Notes: generated by a model from the sequence alone, not told the origin. Shown: positions 8,247 to 17,211, numbered from the stretch's first letter. The stretch: DNA of 44,974 bases from Aporhodopirellula aestuarii (GCF_023701485.1 NZ_JAMQBK010000095.1:1-44974); one strand, 5' to 3'. Numbers and translations are program-made.

Positions 8247-10006
8247 TTATCCCTGCATTGCACGAACGACAACATCAGCGTGGTTACCTGACGCGTTCTG
8301 ATCTTGTGGAAATTGCTCAAGAGTGCAACGTCCCACTTTATCGAGTCAATGAGGTTGTTTCGTTTTTCCCGCACTTTCGGACATCGCCACCACCCAAGGT
8401 CGTCGTGGATGTCTGCCGAGACATGGCGTGCCATCTACGCGGCTCCGTTCCAATGGTCGAACAATTGTCGGCATGGGCGAAGAACCAGTTCGGAGACCAC
8501 GTCGAAGTCCGCGGCGTCTCGTGCCTGGGACGATGTGATCGCGCCCCCGCCGCGATGATCAACGAAAAGTTGTACGCGTGCGTCAACGGTCGTCGTATCG
8601 AGGATGCCGTCCTTGCGGGTATCAACGATCGCAAAACGCCTTCCGATAGTGACTGGGACACTGCCAAGCCCAATCAAGGGAAGTGGGACATCGATCCCTA
8701 TGGCGGCGAAGGCAAATATGACATCGTTCGTCGATACGTGACCAAGGGCGGAACCCCCGACGAAGTCATCGCGGCTCTCGAAAAAGCCGGCTTGCTCGGC
8801 ATGGGTGGAGCGGGTGGACGTGCCTACCTCAAATGGTCTGACGTTCGCGAAGCGAAAGCCTCGAACAACCAAAAATATGTTGTCTGCAACGCGGACGAAA
8901 GTGAACCGGGCACCTTTAAAGACCGTGACATTCTGCTGGCGGCGCCCCACACCGTCATCGAGGGAATGATTCTGGCGGGGTTGGTTGTCGGGGCGAACCA
9001 AGGATGGATCTACGTCCGCCACGAATATCCCGAACAAATCGAACGATGCCGCGCCGAGATCAAGCGTGCCGAAGAACTCGGTGCTCTAGGCACCGGTATC
9101 TTTAACTCCAAGTCGAGCATGAAGCTCGAGGTGTTCCCCAGCCCTGGCGGGTACATCTGTGGTGAGCAAACCGCGTTGATCGAAGCGATGGAAAACAAGC
9201 GAGCCGAACCTAGAAACCGGCCTCCTGAATTGATGACCAACGGATTGCATGATCAACCAACGCTGCTCTCGAATGTTGAAACGTTCGCCTGGGTGCCAGC
9301 TATTCTTAAGGACTCCGGAGATTGGTTCGCGAGCCAAGGAGAGCGAACGGGGCCGATGACGCGAGACCTGGGCGAATCCATCAAAGGCAAACGGCTGTTT
9401 TCGATCAGCGGTGATGTGAAAAGACCGGGAGTGTACGAAGTCGCGACGGGCATCACGCTGGGTGAGTTAATCGACACGCACTGCCAGGGCATGTTGGATG
9501 GCCAAGCAATCGCCGCGGTGGCGCTCAGCGGTCCTTCAGGCGGGCTTCTACCAGCAAAGATTCCCATCGAGCACCTCAACAGGCGTGGCCTGGAAAACTG
9601 CATCGACAGTTCCGTCACCCACATCGATATCCGTGACCTGCCTCTCGACATCCAAGTCTCACGGGTCTTGGGTTACATGCTCGGAGCAGGAATCGTCGTT
9701 TACGGTGATAAGTGCGACTTACTGGCCGAAGCGGTCGCGAACAGCCGTTTCTACCGCAACGAGTCCTGCGGCAAGTGTGTTCCCTGCCGCCTCGGTTCGA
9801 AAAAGATCACCGACATGGGCGAACGGTTATTGGCGGCCGATGTCGATGCGAATGAACTCACGACGATGTACCCCGTTATCATGGAACTGTCCGCTGTCAT
9901 GCAAGCCACCAGTATTTGTGGGCTCGGTCAAGTCGCAAGCAATCCGCTGCAATCCTTCTTAAAATACTTTCCACATCTGGCTGAAGATGCTTGCCGCAAA
10001 CGATAA
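8243..10006 (+). CDS. NuoE-NuoF fusion: NADH-oxidising diaphorase subunit
   Basis: Predicted cytoplasmic NAD(P)H:acceptor module of 587 residues. Residues 1-125 are a NuoE-type thioredoxin-like [2Fe-2S] domain with C58, C63, C94 and C98 (C-x4-C and C-x3-C). Residues 150-587 are NuoF-like: the glycine-rich FMN/NADH loop GMGGAGGRAY at 186-195, NADESEPGTFKDRD at 216-229, and a [4Fe-4S] site from SCGKCVPCR (C509, C512, C515) plus C559 in SICGLGQ. Similar fused or paired subunits occur in complex I, in HoxEFU and HydABC hydrogenases and in NAD-dependent formate dehydrogenases. Here no hydrogenase, formate dehydrogenase or complex I membrane gene is adjacent; instead it is coupled to the cytochrome genes by a 4-base ATGA overlap. 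Electrons would enter from NADH, or leave to NAD+ if the chain runs backwards. Confidence 0.92.
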   Translation: MIIPALHERQHQRGYLTRSDLVEIAQECNVPLYRVNEVVSFFPHFRTSPPPKVVVDVCRDMACHLRGSVPMVEQLSAWAKNQFGDHVEVRGVSCLGRCDRAPAAMINEKLYACVNGRRIEDAVLAGINDRKTPSDSDWDTAKPNQGKWDIDPYGGEGKYDIVRRYVTKGGTPDEVIAALEKAGLLGMGGAGGRAYLKWSDVREAKASNNQKYVVCNADESEPGTFKDRDILLAAPHTVIEGMILAGLVVGANQGWIYVRHEYPEQIERCRAEIKRAEELGALGTGIFNSKSSMKLEVFPSPGGYICGEQTALIEAMENKRAEPRNRPPELMTNGLHDQPTLLSNVETFAWVPAILKDSGDWFASQGERTGPMTRDLGESIKGKRLFSISGDVKRPGVYEVATGITLGELIDTHCQGMLDGQAIAAVALSGPSGGLLPAKIPIEHLNRRGLENCIDSSVTHIDIRDLPLDIQVSRVLGYMLGAGIVVYGDKCDLLAEAVANSRFYRNESCGKCVPCRLGSKKITDMGERLLAADVDANELTTMYPVIMELSAVMQATSICGLGQVASNPLQSFLKYFPHLAEDACRKR

Positions 10007-10018
10007 AAGGTCCTCGCG

Positions 10019-12583
10019 ATGAATTCATCAGACACACCGAAACCGGATCCTTTTTCGTCAACCGGCATCGATCTTTCCATGGCGTTGCCGTCGCTGCTCA
10101 ACACGGAAGTGCGGATTGACGACGAGGCTCTTTTTGCGCGCGACTTTGACGGGCACCTCGTTCGAGTCGAGAAGGTCACCGCGGCGGAGCTCGATGAAAC
10201 GGTCACTTTGACGATTGATGGTACGCCCGTAACGGTTCCGGTTGCGGTCCCCAAAAGAGACTCCCAGGGCAAAGTACTGCGAGACAACGACGGCACTCCC
10301 ATCCCCCGACCGACGACGATTTATGACGCGACCTCAACGGCATTTGTAACTCGCCCGGGCCAAGCTCACCCGATCCCAACCCTCTGTCACAAAGAACACT
10401 TGCCTCCAGTCGGAGTGTGCCGCGTCTGCATGGTCGAGGTCACGGAGATGACACGCCGGGGCTCACGCAGCAAATTGGTTCCATCCTGTGTCCAGCGTGT
10501 CACCGATGGGATGATCGTCAATACGGTAAGCAGCCGCAACGACACCGACGCGGCCGAACGGGTCCGTCGGGCCGCCTCGACAATCGTGGAGCTGTTGATT
10601 GCCGATCACGCCCCCAGCAAGGACGCTGCCTCGGAATCGGCGAAAATCAATAATGAGCTGGTGGACGTCGCCAATCGCTTAGGCGTTAAGCAATCGCGTT
10701 TCGAACCATCCAAGAGCTCGCGAGGGAAAGATCTCAGTAGCCAAATGATCGCCGTCAATCATGACGAGTGCATCCTTTGCAGCCGCTGTATCCGAGGATG
10801 CAGCGGTATTAAACTCAATCACGTCATTGGTAAATCCGGCAAAGGCTATGAAACCCAGATAGCCTTCGACTTGAACGATCCGATGGGACAAAGCTCATGT
10901 GTTTCGTGCGGGGAATGTGCTGTCAGTTGCCCGACCGGCGCGTTGCAGTTTCAACCCTCGTTTATTGAAACGCAAATCAAACGTGTCAAAGACGACCTGC
11001 TGGAAGATGGCAGCGACGGCGAGATCGTTACCGCAGACGACCTCGTCCAGTATCCTCTGTTCCAAGGCATTCCATACAAGTTTCTTCAGTTCAACGGGGC
11101 CGCTGTCGTTCGCCGCACGTTGACCCCTGGTCAGACGCTCTGCACCGAAGGCGAATATGGCTCGACAGCGTTCGTGATCTTGAGAGGCGAATTCGAAGTC
11201 TTTCTCAGCACCGCACGCGGGGCCGTACGTAATCGACGCGCCGACGGAATCTGGGGCTGGCTCGGTGGTCTCAAAACGGTCGTCGAAGCCGTTGGTGGAC
11301 GGGCCCACTTGTCCGATCTTTCAGGAGTCGCGATCGATGAAGACCAACGGATTCTCGTCAACGCCGAAGACGTGATCCTGGGCGAGATGACATGCTTGAA
11401 TCGCTACCCACGCTCAGCGACCGTGGTCGCAACCAAGCCTGCCGAAGTTCTCGAGATCAAACGCAATGTCCTCTACATGCTCCAGCGAAACGAGGTCAGT
11501 CGCGAGATACTCGACCACGTTTATCGAAAACGCTCGCTACAAAACCAATTGATGTCGTTGCCGATTCTGGAATCGTTGAGCCAGGAAGATCGCAAACGTG
11601 TTGCCGAAGCGCTTCGTGACCGCGTCGACCTGATCTCGGTCGATCCCGGTCAGGTAATCTTCCGTCAGGGTGATCCGGCGGACAATTATTACGTCACGCG
11701 GCTCGGTTTTGTCAAAATCACCCAACAGTTCAAAGGAGACGAGCGCGTCCTGAACTACCTTGCGCCGGGCAACGCCTTTGGTGAAATCGGTTTGCTGGGT
11801 GACCTCGGTCGCATGTTCGCCGAAGAACTGGGTACCGACATCCAACCGGGCGCCCGCACCGCGACTTGCACAGCGCTCGATCACGTTGAACTGATTCGAA
11901 TCCGCGGAAAGCATTTCCGTGAGCTCGTTCGCAAATTTCCGACAATCCGAGCGTCGATGATTCAAACCGTTGGAGAACTTCTCAAACGAGATGTCCAGTC
12001 ACGGCGACAACTTCAGGAAGTTCAAGCGGAAGACTTCTTGGAGCAGGGACTGTATTTAGCGCAAAGCCTGCTCGTGCTCGACCTCGAACGATGCACCCGT
12101 TGTGATGAGTGCACCAAAGCCTGCGCGGATACCCACGATGGAGTGACGCGTCTCGTTCGTGACGGCTTGCGATTTGACAAGTTTTTGGTCGCGAGCAGTT
12201 GTCGCTCGTGCATGGATCCGTATTGTCTCGTCGGCTGTCCCGTCGACGCCATTCACCGTAATGGTGACTCCCTCGAAATTGCGATCGAAGACTACTGTAT
12301 CGGCTGCGGGCTGTGCGCCGACAACTGTCCCTACGGCAACATCAACATGCACGGGTTCCCCAAACAGGAAGTCGATGAAAAAGGCCGATTACAAACCGTG
12401 TATCAAACACGACGTGACGGCAGCAAAAAGGCGGTCGTCCAACAACGTGCGACGACATGCGATCTGTGCAGGAGCATTGATGGAACACCGAGCTGCGTCT
12501 ACGCCTGCCCCCACGATGCCGCCTTCCGAATGACAGGCCCAGAACTTTACGAAATCACCTCACGTCAATCTCAGACGAAGTAG
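10019..12583 (+). CDS. Fe-S electron-transfer protein with two cyclic-nucleotide-binding domains
   Basis: An 854-residue mosaic. Residues 100-165 are a NuoG/HoxU-like [2Fe-2S] ferredoxin (C123, C134, C137, C157). Two [4Fe-4S] motifs follow (C251/254/257/261 and C294/297/300/304). Residues about 345-490 and 513-640 are two CRP/FNR-like cyclic-nucleotide-binding folds, with GEM...RSAT and GEIGLL...ARTAT phosphate-cassette-like signatures; the first has an insert of about 50 residues. Residues 688-840 are a DmsB/HybA-like four-cluster ferredoxin (C692-702, C728-740, C760-770, C814-830). The His-Cys3 cluster site usual in NuoG is degenerate (DHAPSKDA, about 196-203). No membrane segment is seen, so it is cytoplasmic. 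It begins 12 bp after the NuoEF-like gene and most likely takes its electrons. Ligand binding by the sensor domains is inferred. Confidence 0.9.
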   Translation: MNSSDTPKPDPFSSTGIDLSMALPSLLNTEVRIDDEALFARDFDGHLVRVEKVTAAELDETVTLTIDGTPVTVPVAVPKRDSQGKVLRDNDGTPIPRPTTIYDATSTAFVTRPGQAHPIPTLCHKEHLPPVGVCRVCMVEVTEMTRRGSRSKLVPSCVQRVTDGMIVNTVSSRNDTDAAERVRRAASTIVELLIADHAPSKDAASESAKINNELVDVANRLGVKQSRFEPSKSSRGKDLSSQMIAVNHDECILCSRCIRGCSGIKLNHVIGKSGKGYETQIAFDLNDPMGQSSCVSCGECAVSCPTGALQFQPSFIETQIKRVKDDLLEDGSDGEIVTADDLVQYPLFQGIPYKFLQFNGAAVVRRTLTPGQTLCTEGEYGSTAFVILRGEFEVFLSTARGAVRNRRADGIWGWLGGLKTVVEAVGGRAHLSDLSGVAIDEDQRILVNAEDVILGEMTCLNRYPRSATVVATKPAEVLEIKRNVLYMLQRNEVSREILDHVYRKRSLQNQLMSLPILESLSQEDRKRVAEALRDRVDLISVDPGQVIFRQGDPADNYYVTRLGFVKITQQFKGDERVLNYLAPGNAFGEIGLLGDLGRMFAEELGTDIQPGARTATCTALDHVELIRIRGKHFRELVRKFPTIRASMIQTVGELLKRDVQSRRQLQEVQAEDFLEQGLYLAQSLLVLDLERCTRCDECTKACADTHDGVTRLVRDGLRFDKFLVASSCRSCMDPYCLVGCPVDAIHRNGDSLEIAIEDYCIGCGLCADNCPYGNINMHGFPKQEVDEKGRLQTVYQTRRDGSKKAVVQQRATTCDLCRSIDGTPSCVYACPHDAAFRMTGPELYEITSRQSQTK

Positions 12584-12900
12584 GTCGCAGGGAATTTTTC
12601 CGGAACAGCTGTTGTCAACGCTCACCTTGTCGATGAATGGGCAACCGCGGGCACAACTCGTAGCGATGGCCAAAACATGATCGCGATACGTATGATCGTT
12701 AACATTTAACCGATCCGGGCAAACTTCCGAGCCAACACCGACCCTGTGAATAAACATACGTCACCGCGTCTGTTAACTACTCGCCTGCCATAATCGAGAA
12801 ATCGGCATCAGCGTTTGGCGTTAGGAATGGGTTAGCTGGCCAGCGTCACCTTTCACGTAGTTCGGTCTCTCCGAGACGCTGATTGTTTTAGTGCCTTTTT

Positions 12901-12960
12901 TAGCGGAACGGCGCAAGCCGTCCGGTCCCGAGTCACCGGACGGCTCGCGCCGTTCCGCTA
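12901..12960. repeat. Intact REP-like palindrome, 26-bp arms
   Basis: Arms at 12901-12926 and 12935-12960 are complementary with a single mismatch around an 8-nt loop. The arm begins TAGCGGAACGGCGC and ends CCGTCCGGT. The same arm sequence, interrupted, occurs at the left edge of the window, so this is a dispersed repeat. It lies about 320 bp past the Fe-S gene stop, too far to be its main terminator. Confidence 0.8.
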
Positions 12961-13139
12961 CATTTGAAATCCTTCAGTAATACAATCGACGTCCCCCGAG
13001 ACCGAGATTTGCGGGCGTTATACGCTTTCAGATCGTCGAAGAGGCTCAGCTACGTGAGAGGCGAAAACCCAATATATCGGCCAGAAACTCGCGTTGTCCA
13101 GCGAGAGCTTCTTCGAACCAGAACTTAAGGGTTGGCTGG

Positions 13140-13200
13140 ACCGGAGGGCTCGCGTACTGCCGCTAAAAGACTAAGCGGAATACCACAAGCCGTCCGATCC
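13140..13200. repeat. Degenerate REP-like pair, arms back to back
   Basis: Bases 13140-13165 resemble the right arm of the 12901-12960 palindrome (ACCGGAGGGCTCGCG then CCGCTA), with about five mismatches. After six bases, 13172-13200 resembles its left arm (TAAGCGGAAT then AAGCCGTCCGATCC). The order is the reverse of the intact copy. It is probably a decayed insertion of the same repeat family. Confidence 0.5.
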
Positions 13201-13474
13201 TACGCCGTTTTTGAATACTGACTAGGCGATAGCGTATCGCTGATTTCACGGTTGCGGGTTCCTGGCGGTAGTGAGGTAGCGTTGGTCAATTTGCGGTTAT
13301 GCGTGTTTAGGGCTGGGACGGGCAGTGTGTTGCGTTTTTTTTCGTCTATACTCATGCAAACCGACTTTCAGGTGGTGACGCTCGTCACGCCTGCCCTCCC
13401 ACCTTCTGGCGCCAGTCTGCGACATTGATCGCGTGATTCGGCCGCCGCCACCCCACCTACCTACAGTTCGGAAT

Positions 13475-16400
13475 ATGACTCGCATTTCTCGCGTTTTACT
13501 TCAGGAACGGTCCCCTCTGCTTTGGATCGCTTCTGTTCTCTCTGTATTCGTTGTTTCTCCGTTTGCCTTTGCGGCCGAACCGTTCCGTTTTGAGAAAAAC
13601 GATGTCGTCGCCGTGTACGGCAACGGACTCGCCGATCGAATGCAGCACGATCCGTGGGTCGAAACGGTGCTGCAAAGCGAATTGGAAGGAATGAATGTCC
13701 GATTCCGAAACATGAGTTTTTCGGGAGACATGGTCAACAAGAAACCACGCAGCAAAGGGTTCACTAACGACGACGAGTACCTGCAACACGTCGCCCCGAG
13801 CGTGGTGTTCAGCTTCTACGGATACAACGAATCATTCGCCGGCCCCAATGGCGCTGACGCCTATCGAGCTGAGCTGGTGAAGTTAGTCGATCGCTACACC
13901 GTCCTGCGACGCGAGCAAGGCGAAGACGTTCGCTTTGTGCTCTTTAGCCCGATCGCTTACCAAAACACCGGCGACCGGCACTTGCCCGATGGTTTGGAAC
14001 TCAACGCGAACCTCGCGATCTACACCGAGGCGACCCGCCAAGCGGCAGAAGACACTGGCATGACGTTTGTCGATCTGTTCACACCGACGCTACAACTGTT
14101 CGCGTCCACCAACGAACGGCTGACCATCAACGGGATCCACCTCAACGCCAAGGGCTACGAGAAGCTCGCCGAAATCATCGCTGCCGCCTTGCTCGGCAAA
14201 CCGACACAGGTCGACGACACGATGGCGGACATCTATGCAGCCGTCAAAGATAAGAATTGGCACTGGCACAACCGCTACCACGCGACCGATGGAAACGACA
14301 TCTGGGGCAGCCGCTCGACGCTTACCTTTGTCGACGGGCAAAGCAATGCGGACGTGCTCAAACACGAACTCGTCATGCTCGACGTGATGACGGCAAACCG
14401 CGACGAAGCGATTTGGGCAGCCGCCGAAGGCAAAGAACATGTCGTCGACGACAGTAACGTTCCGCCACCGGTGAAAGTCATCTCGAATATCGGCGGTGGC
14501 AGCAGAAGTTCGAACGCCCAAAAAGAGGGCAACATCGATTATCTGTCGCCCGAAGAGTCGATCGCGTTGATGAATGTTCCCGACGGTTACCAACTCAACG
14601 TATTCGCATCGGAAGTTCAGTTCCCCGACTTGGCCAACCCTGTTCAGATGCAAGTCGACGCCAAAGGTCGGCTGTGGGTTGCCAGTTGGAACTCGTATCC
14701 CAAATGGGAACCGGGTACGGAACTCAAAGACAGCCTCATGATTCTTGAGGACACCGACAAAGACGGCAAAGCCGATTCACGAAAAATCTTTGCACACGTT
14801 CACAACCCGCTCGGTTTTGAATTTTGGGGCGGTGGCGTGATCGTCACCTCAGGGCCGGACCTGTTGTTCCTCAAAGACACCGATGGTGACGACGTCGCCG
14901 ACCTGCGATACCCGTTGCTGCAAGGTCTCGGAACCTCCGACACGCACCACGCGGCCAACAATTTGATCTATGGCCCCGACGGTGGGATCTATTGGCAAAG
15001 CGGTATTTTCTTGGTCCACAACCATGAGACCCCTTGGAAACAAAACCTGACGATCGGTGAATCGGGGATGTATCGATTCGACCCTCGCACGTTCGCGATC
15101 ACGCCCCACGCTGCAAACAGCCCGAACCCGCACGGCACCAGTTTTGACTACTGGGGTTATTGCTATGCCAACGACGGCACTGGCGGCCGGTCGTATCAGG
15201 TTCGTCCCGAGGGCAAAGGTTTTAAAATGCACACGCTGTTGACCAAGGAATTTCGTCCGGTCGCAGCAAACGCCATTTTGTCCTCACAACACTTTCCCGA
15301 CGAAATCCAAAACGACTTCCTGATCTGCAACACGATCGGATTCCTCGGCGTCAAGCAATATTCGCTCGACCGCGAAGGCGATGGCAAAACGCGGCAGTTT
15401 GGCGAAGTCTGGGGGACACCTGGCCTTGAATTGATCAACAGCGATGACCGTAATTTCCGTCCCACCGACGCGGTCGTCGGAGAAGACGGTGCGTTATACG
15501 TTTCCGACTGGCACAACGCCATCATCGGGCACATGCAGCACAACATTCGTGATCCCAACCGAGATCACGCTCACGGCCGCATCGTGCGTCTGACCGTGAA
15601 AGACCGTCCGCTGCAGGAACCCGTCAAAATTGCCGGGGAGCCGATCGAAGCGTTGCTCGACAACCTCAAACATCCCGTTAACGGGGTTCGCCACCGCACG
15701 CGTGTGGAACTCAGCGCACGTGATTCCGACGCCGTCATCGCCGCGACTTGCGAGTGGATGAAGGATTTCAACCCGAACGATGAAACCGAAGCTCACCATC
15801 TCCTCGAAGCCCTGTGGTTGCATCAACAGCACGGCGCTCGCAACGAAGAGTTGCTCAACTCGCTCTTGAGTTCCGACGTCAAGCACGCCGTGGTTGCAGC
15901 GAAGACAGTCAAGCATTTCTGGGAGAACGTCGACGCGACCGGGGCGCAAAGTTTTGCGTCCGCTGCAGAATCGGAGTTTGTTAAGTTCAAGGCGCCGAAA
16001 CATCTCAAACGGTCCGACCGCAAAGCCTATCAACTCGGAGCCGAGATCTACCAACGTGAATCGCACTGCGCGACGTGTCACTTGACGAACGGACAAGGCA
16101 ACGCGAATGTTTATCCGTCGCTGGTTGACAGCCCCTGGATCAACGGCAGCGAAGAACGTTTGATCAAGCTGACCTTGCACGGACTGTGGGGCAAACTCTC
16201 TGTTCACGGCAAGACCTTCGATCCGGCTCGCGGCGTCCCACCGATGACCGCGTTCCGATCCTTGCTCAAAGACGAGGAATTGGCCGCGGTGCTCACGTTC
16301 GTCCGCAACACTTGGGGCAATGAATCGTCGCCCGTCAGTGCGGCGAGCGTCACCAAGGTTCGCGAAGAAACGATCAGCCGCACGACGTTCTACAAACCCG

Positions 16401-16975
16401 AAGAATTGCTGGCTGAGCACCCGCTCGAAGCTGAATACGCCGGAGCGAACGCTGCCATCGCGGTCGAGGAGTTCTCCAACCAAGCACTTGAGGATGAACT
16501 GCTGGCCGCCTCGCCCGTCGAACTCGCCAAACTCGCGATCGAGCGTGGCAATGCACAACGCGGCAAGAAGATTTTCTATGAATCATCAGCCGCCTGTTTT
16601 GCGTGTCACGATCCACCATCGGGGGCCTCGCGATTGGGGCCAGACTTGGTGAAAATGCCAGGGAAAATCTCACCCGAAGATCTCGTCGACTCGATCCTTC
16701 GCCCCTCGAAGCTGATCGAAAAAGAGTTCGCACAAGTCAGCGTGCTGACCATCGACGGTGAGATCTTGACCGGCGTGCGTGTCTCAACGAGTGACGATGA
16801 AATCGTTCTGCGGAATCTGGCTGCGACCGAACCGATCAAAATCGACCAAGACGACGTCGAAGAAGTCATCGAGTCGAAAGTTTCATTGATGCCAGAAAAC
16901 TTGGCGAGACAACTTCGCGACCGGCAAGAGTTCGACGACCTGATGAAATACCTCATCGAAGTCAGAAAACGCTAG
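13475..16975 (+). CDS. Secreted PVC-type propeller/haem protein with degenerate SGNH domain
   Basis: A 1166-residue exported protein built of families common in Pirellula and Verrucomicrobia. A signal peptide (1-33) ends in AFA. Residues 38-235 resemble a GDSL/SGNH hydrolase, but the nucleophile motif reads YGNGLAD (no Ser at about 50) and the last block is N219-G-I-H222, where an Asp-x-x-His is usual, so catalysis is doubtful. Residues about 360-720 fit the membrane-bound dehydrogenase-like propeller (TIGR02604 type: PDGYQLNVFAS, DAKGRLWVASW, DTDKDGKAD). A first cytochrome c domain has CATCH at C865, and a C-terminal haem domain of TIGR02603 type has CFACH at C1041 followed by RLGPDL. The start chosen is ATG 13475, directly before the signal peptide; a GTG at 13433 is in frame. 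Its substrate is unknown; sugar or polyol oxidation is the usual guess. Confidence 0.88.
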   Translation: MTRISRVLLQERSPLLWIASVLSVFVVSPFAFAAEPFRFEKNDVVAVYGNGLADRMQHDPWVETVLQSELEGMNVRFRNMSFSGDMVNKKPRSKGFTNDDEYLQHVAPSVVFSFYGYNESFAGPNGADAYRAELVKLVDRYTVLRREQGEDVRFVLFSPIAYQNTGDRHLPDGLELNANLAIYTEATRQAAEDTGMTFVDLFTPTLQLFASTNERLTINGIHLNAKGYEKLAEIIAAALLGKPTQVDDTMADIYAAVKDKNWHWHNRYHATDGNDIWGSRSTLTFVDGQSNADVLKHELVMLDVMTANRDEAIWAAAEGKEHVVDDSNVPPPVKVISNIGGGSRSSNAQKEGNIDYLSPEESIALMNVPDGYQLNVFASEVQFPDLANPVQMQVDAKGRLWVASWNSYPKWEPGTELKDSLMILEDTDKDGKADSRKIFAHVHNPLGFEFWGGGVIVTSGPDLLFLKDTDGDDVADLRYPLLQGLGTSDTHHAANNLIYGPDGGIYWQSGIFLVHNHETPWKQNLTIGESGMYRFDPRTFAITPHAANSPNPHGTSFDYWGYCYANDGTGGRSYQVRPEGKGFKMHTLLTKEFRPVAANAILSSQHFPDEIQNDFLICNTIGFLGVKQYSLDREGDGKTRQFGEVWGTPGLELINSDDRNFRPTDAVVGEDGALYVSDWHNAIIGHMQHNIRDPNRDHAHGRIVRLTVKDRPLQEPVKIAGEPIEALLDNLKHPVNGVRHRTRVELSARDSDAVIAATCEWMKDFNPNDETEAHHLLEALWLHQQHGARNEELLNSLLSSDVKHAVVAAKTVKHFWENVDATGAQSFASAAESEFVKFKAPKHLKRSDRKAYQLGAEIYQRESHCATCHLTNGQGNANVYPSLVDSPWINGSEERLIKLTLHGLWGKLSVHGKTFDPARGVPPMTAFRSLLKDEELAAVLTFVRNTWGNESSPVSAASVTKVREETISRTTFYKPEELLAEHPLEAEYAGANAAIAVEEFSNQALEDELLAASPVELAKLAIERGNAQRGKKIFYESSAACFACHDPPSGASRLGPDLVKMPGKISPEDLVDSILRPSKLIEKEFAQVSVLTIDGEILTGVRVSTSDDEIVLRNLAATEPIKIDQDDVEEVIESKVSLMPENLARQLRDRQEFDDLMKYLIEVRKR

Positions 16976-17048
16976 ACGATGTCATCGTGCGTTTGCACGT
17001 TGCGAAGACGCGGTGTGAAATGCCACGCGAGATCGCATGACACTTCCC

Positions 17049-17082
17049 GCCGACCGGTATCAGCAAAATGAAACCGGTCGGC
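17049..17082. terminator. Perfect 10-bp stem hairpin after the propeller gene
   Basis: GCCGACCGGT (17049-17058) pairs perfectly with ACCGGTCGGC (17073-17082) across a 14-nt loop. It lies 73 bp after the stop of the propeller/haem gene and 130 bp before the sulfatase start. No T-tract follows, so it may be a Rho-assisted or weak terminator, or a leader structure of the sulfatase mRNA. Confidence 0.4.
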
Positions 17083-17211
17083 CGCCCATCGGGTCTGGAA
17101 GCGTTCTTTTCCGTTGGATCGTGGCGTCGCGGCAGATTCGTCTTGTGAACGAGAACATGGATCTGCGTTCTCACTCAAATTAGTCGACCATTTCTATTGA
17201 AGGATTTTCCA

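Larger units (their letters stand above)
12584..13474. other. Long intergenic region with palindromic repeats
   Basis: About 890 bp without a convincing gene. It separates the electron-transfer operon from the propeller/cytochrome gene. It contains the intact 26-bp-arm palindrome at 12901-12960 and a degraded, oppositely arranged pair at 13140-13200. Short open frames here have no recognisable protein features. The promoter of the 13475 gene is expected in the last 200 bp, but I could not pick out convincing boxes. Confidence 0.6.

Noticed and set aside
10019..12583. Reading the 854-residue protein as a transcription regulator because of its CRP/FNR-like domains
   Set aside because: There is no helix-turn-helix DNA-binding domain; the sensor folds are followed by a ferredoxin domain instead.
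8243..12583. A true complex I or bidirectional hydrogenase operon
   Set aside because: No membrane Nuo subunits, NuoG C-terminal molybdopterin-like domain, or hydrogenase subunits are present in the 45 kb.
15494..16558. A 354-residue minus-strand open frame
   Set aside because: It is antisense to the propeller/haem gene and has no recognisable domain. Long antisense frames are expected in GC-rich genes.
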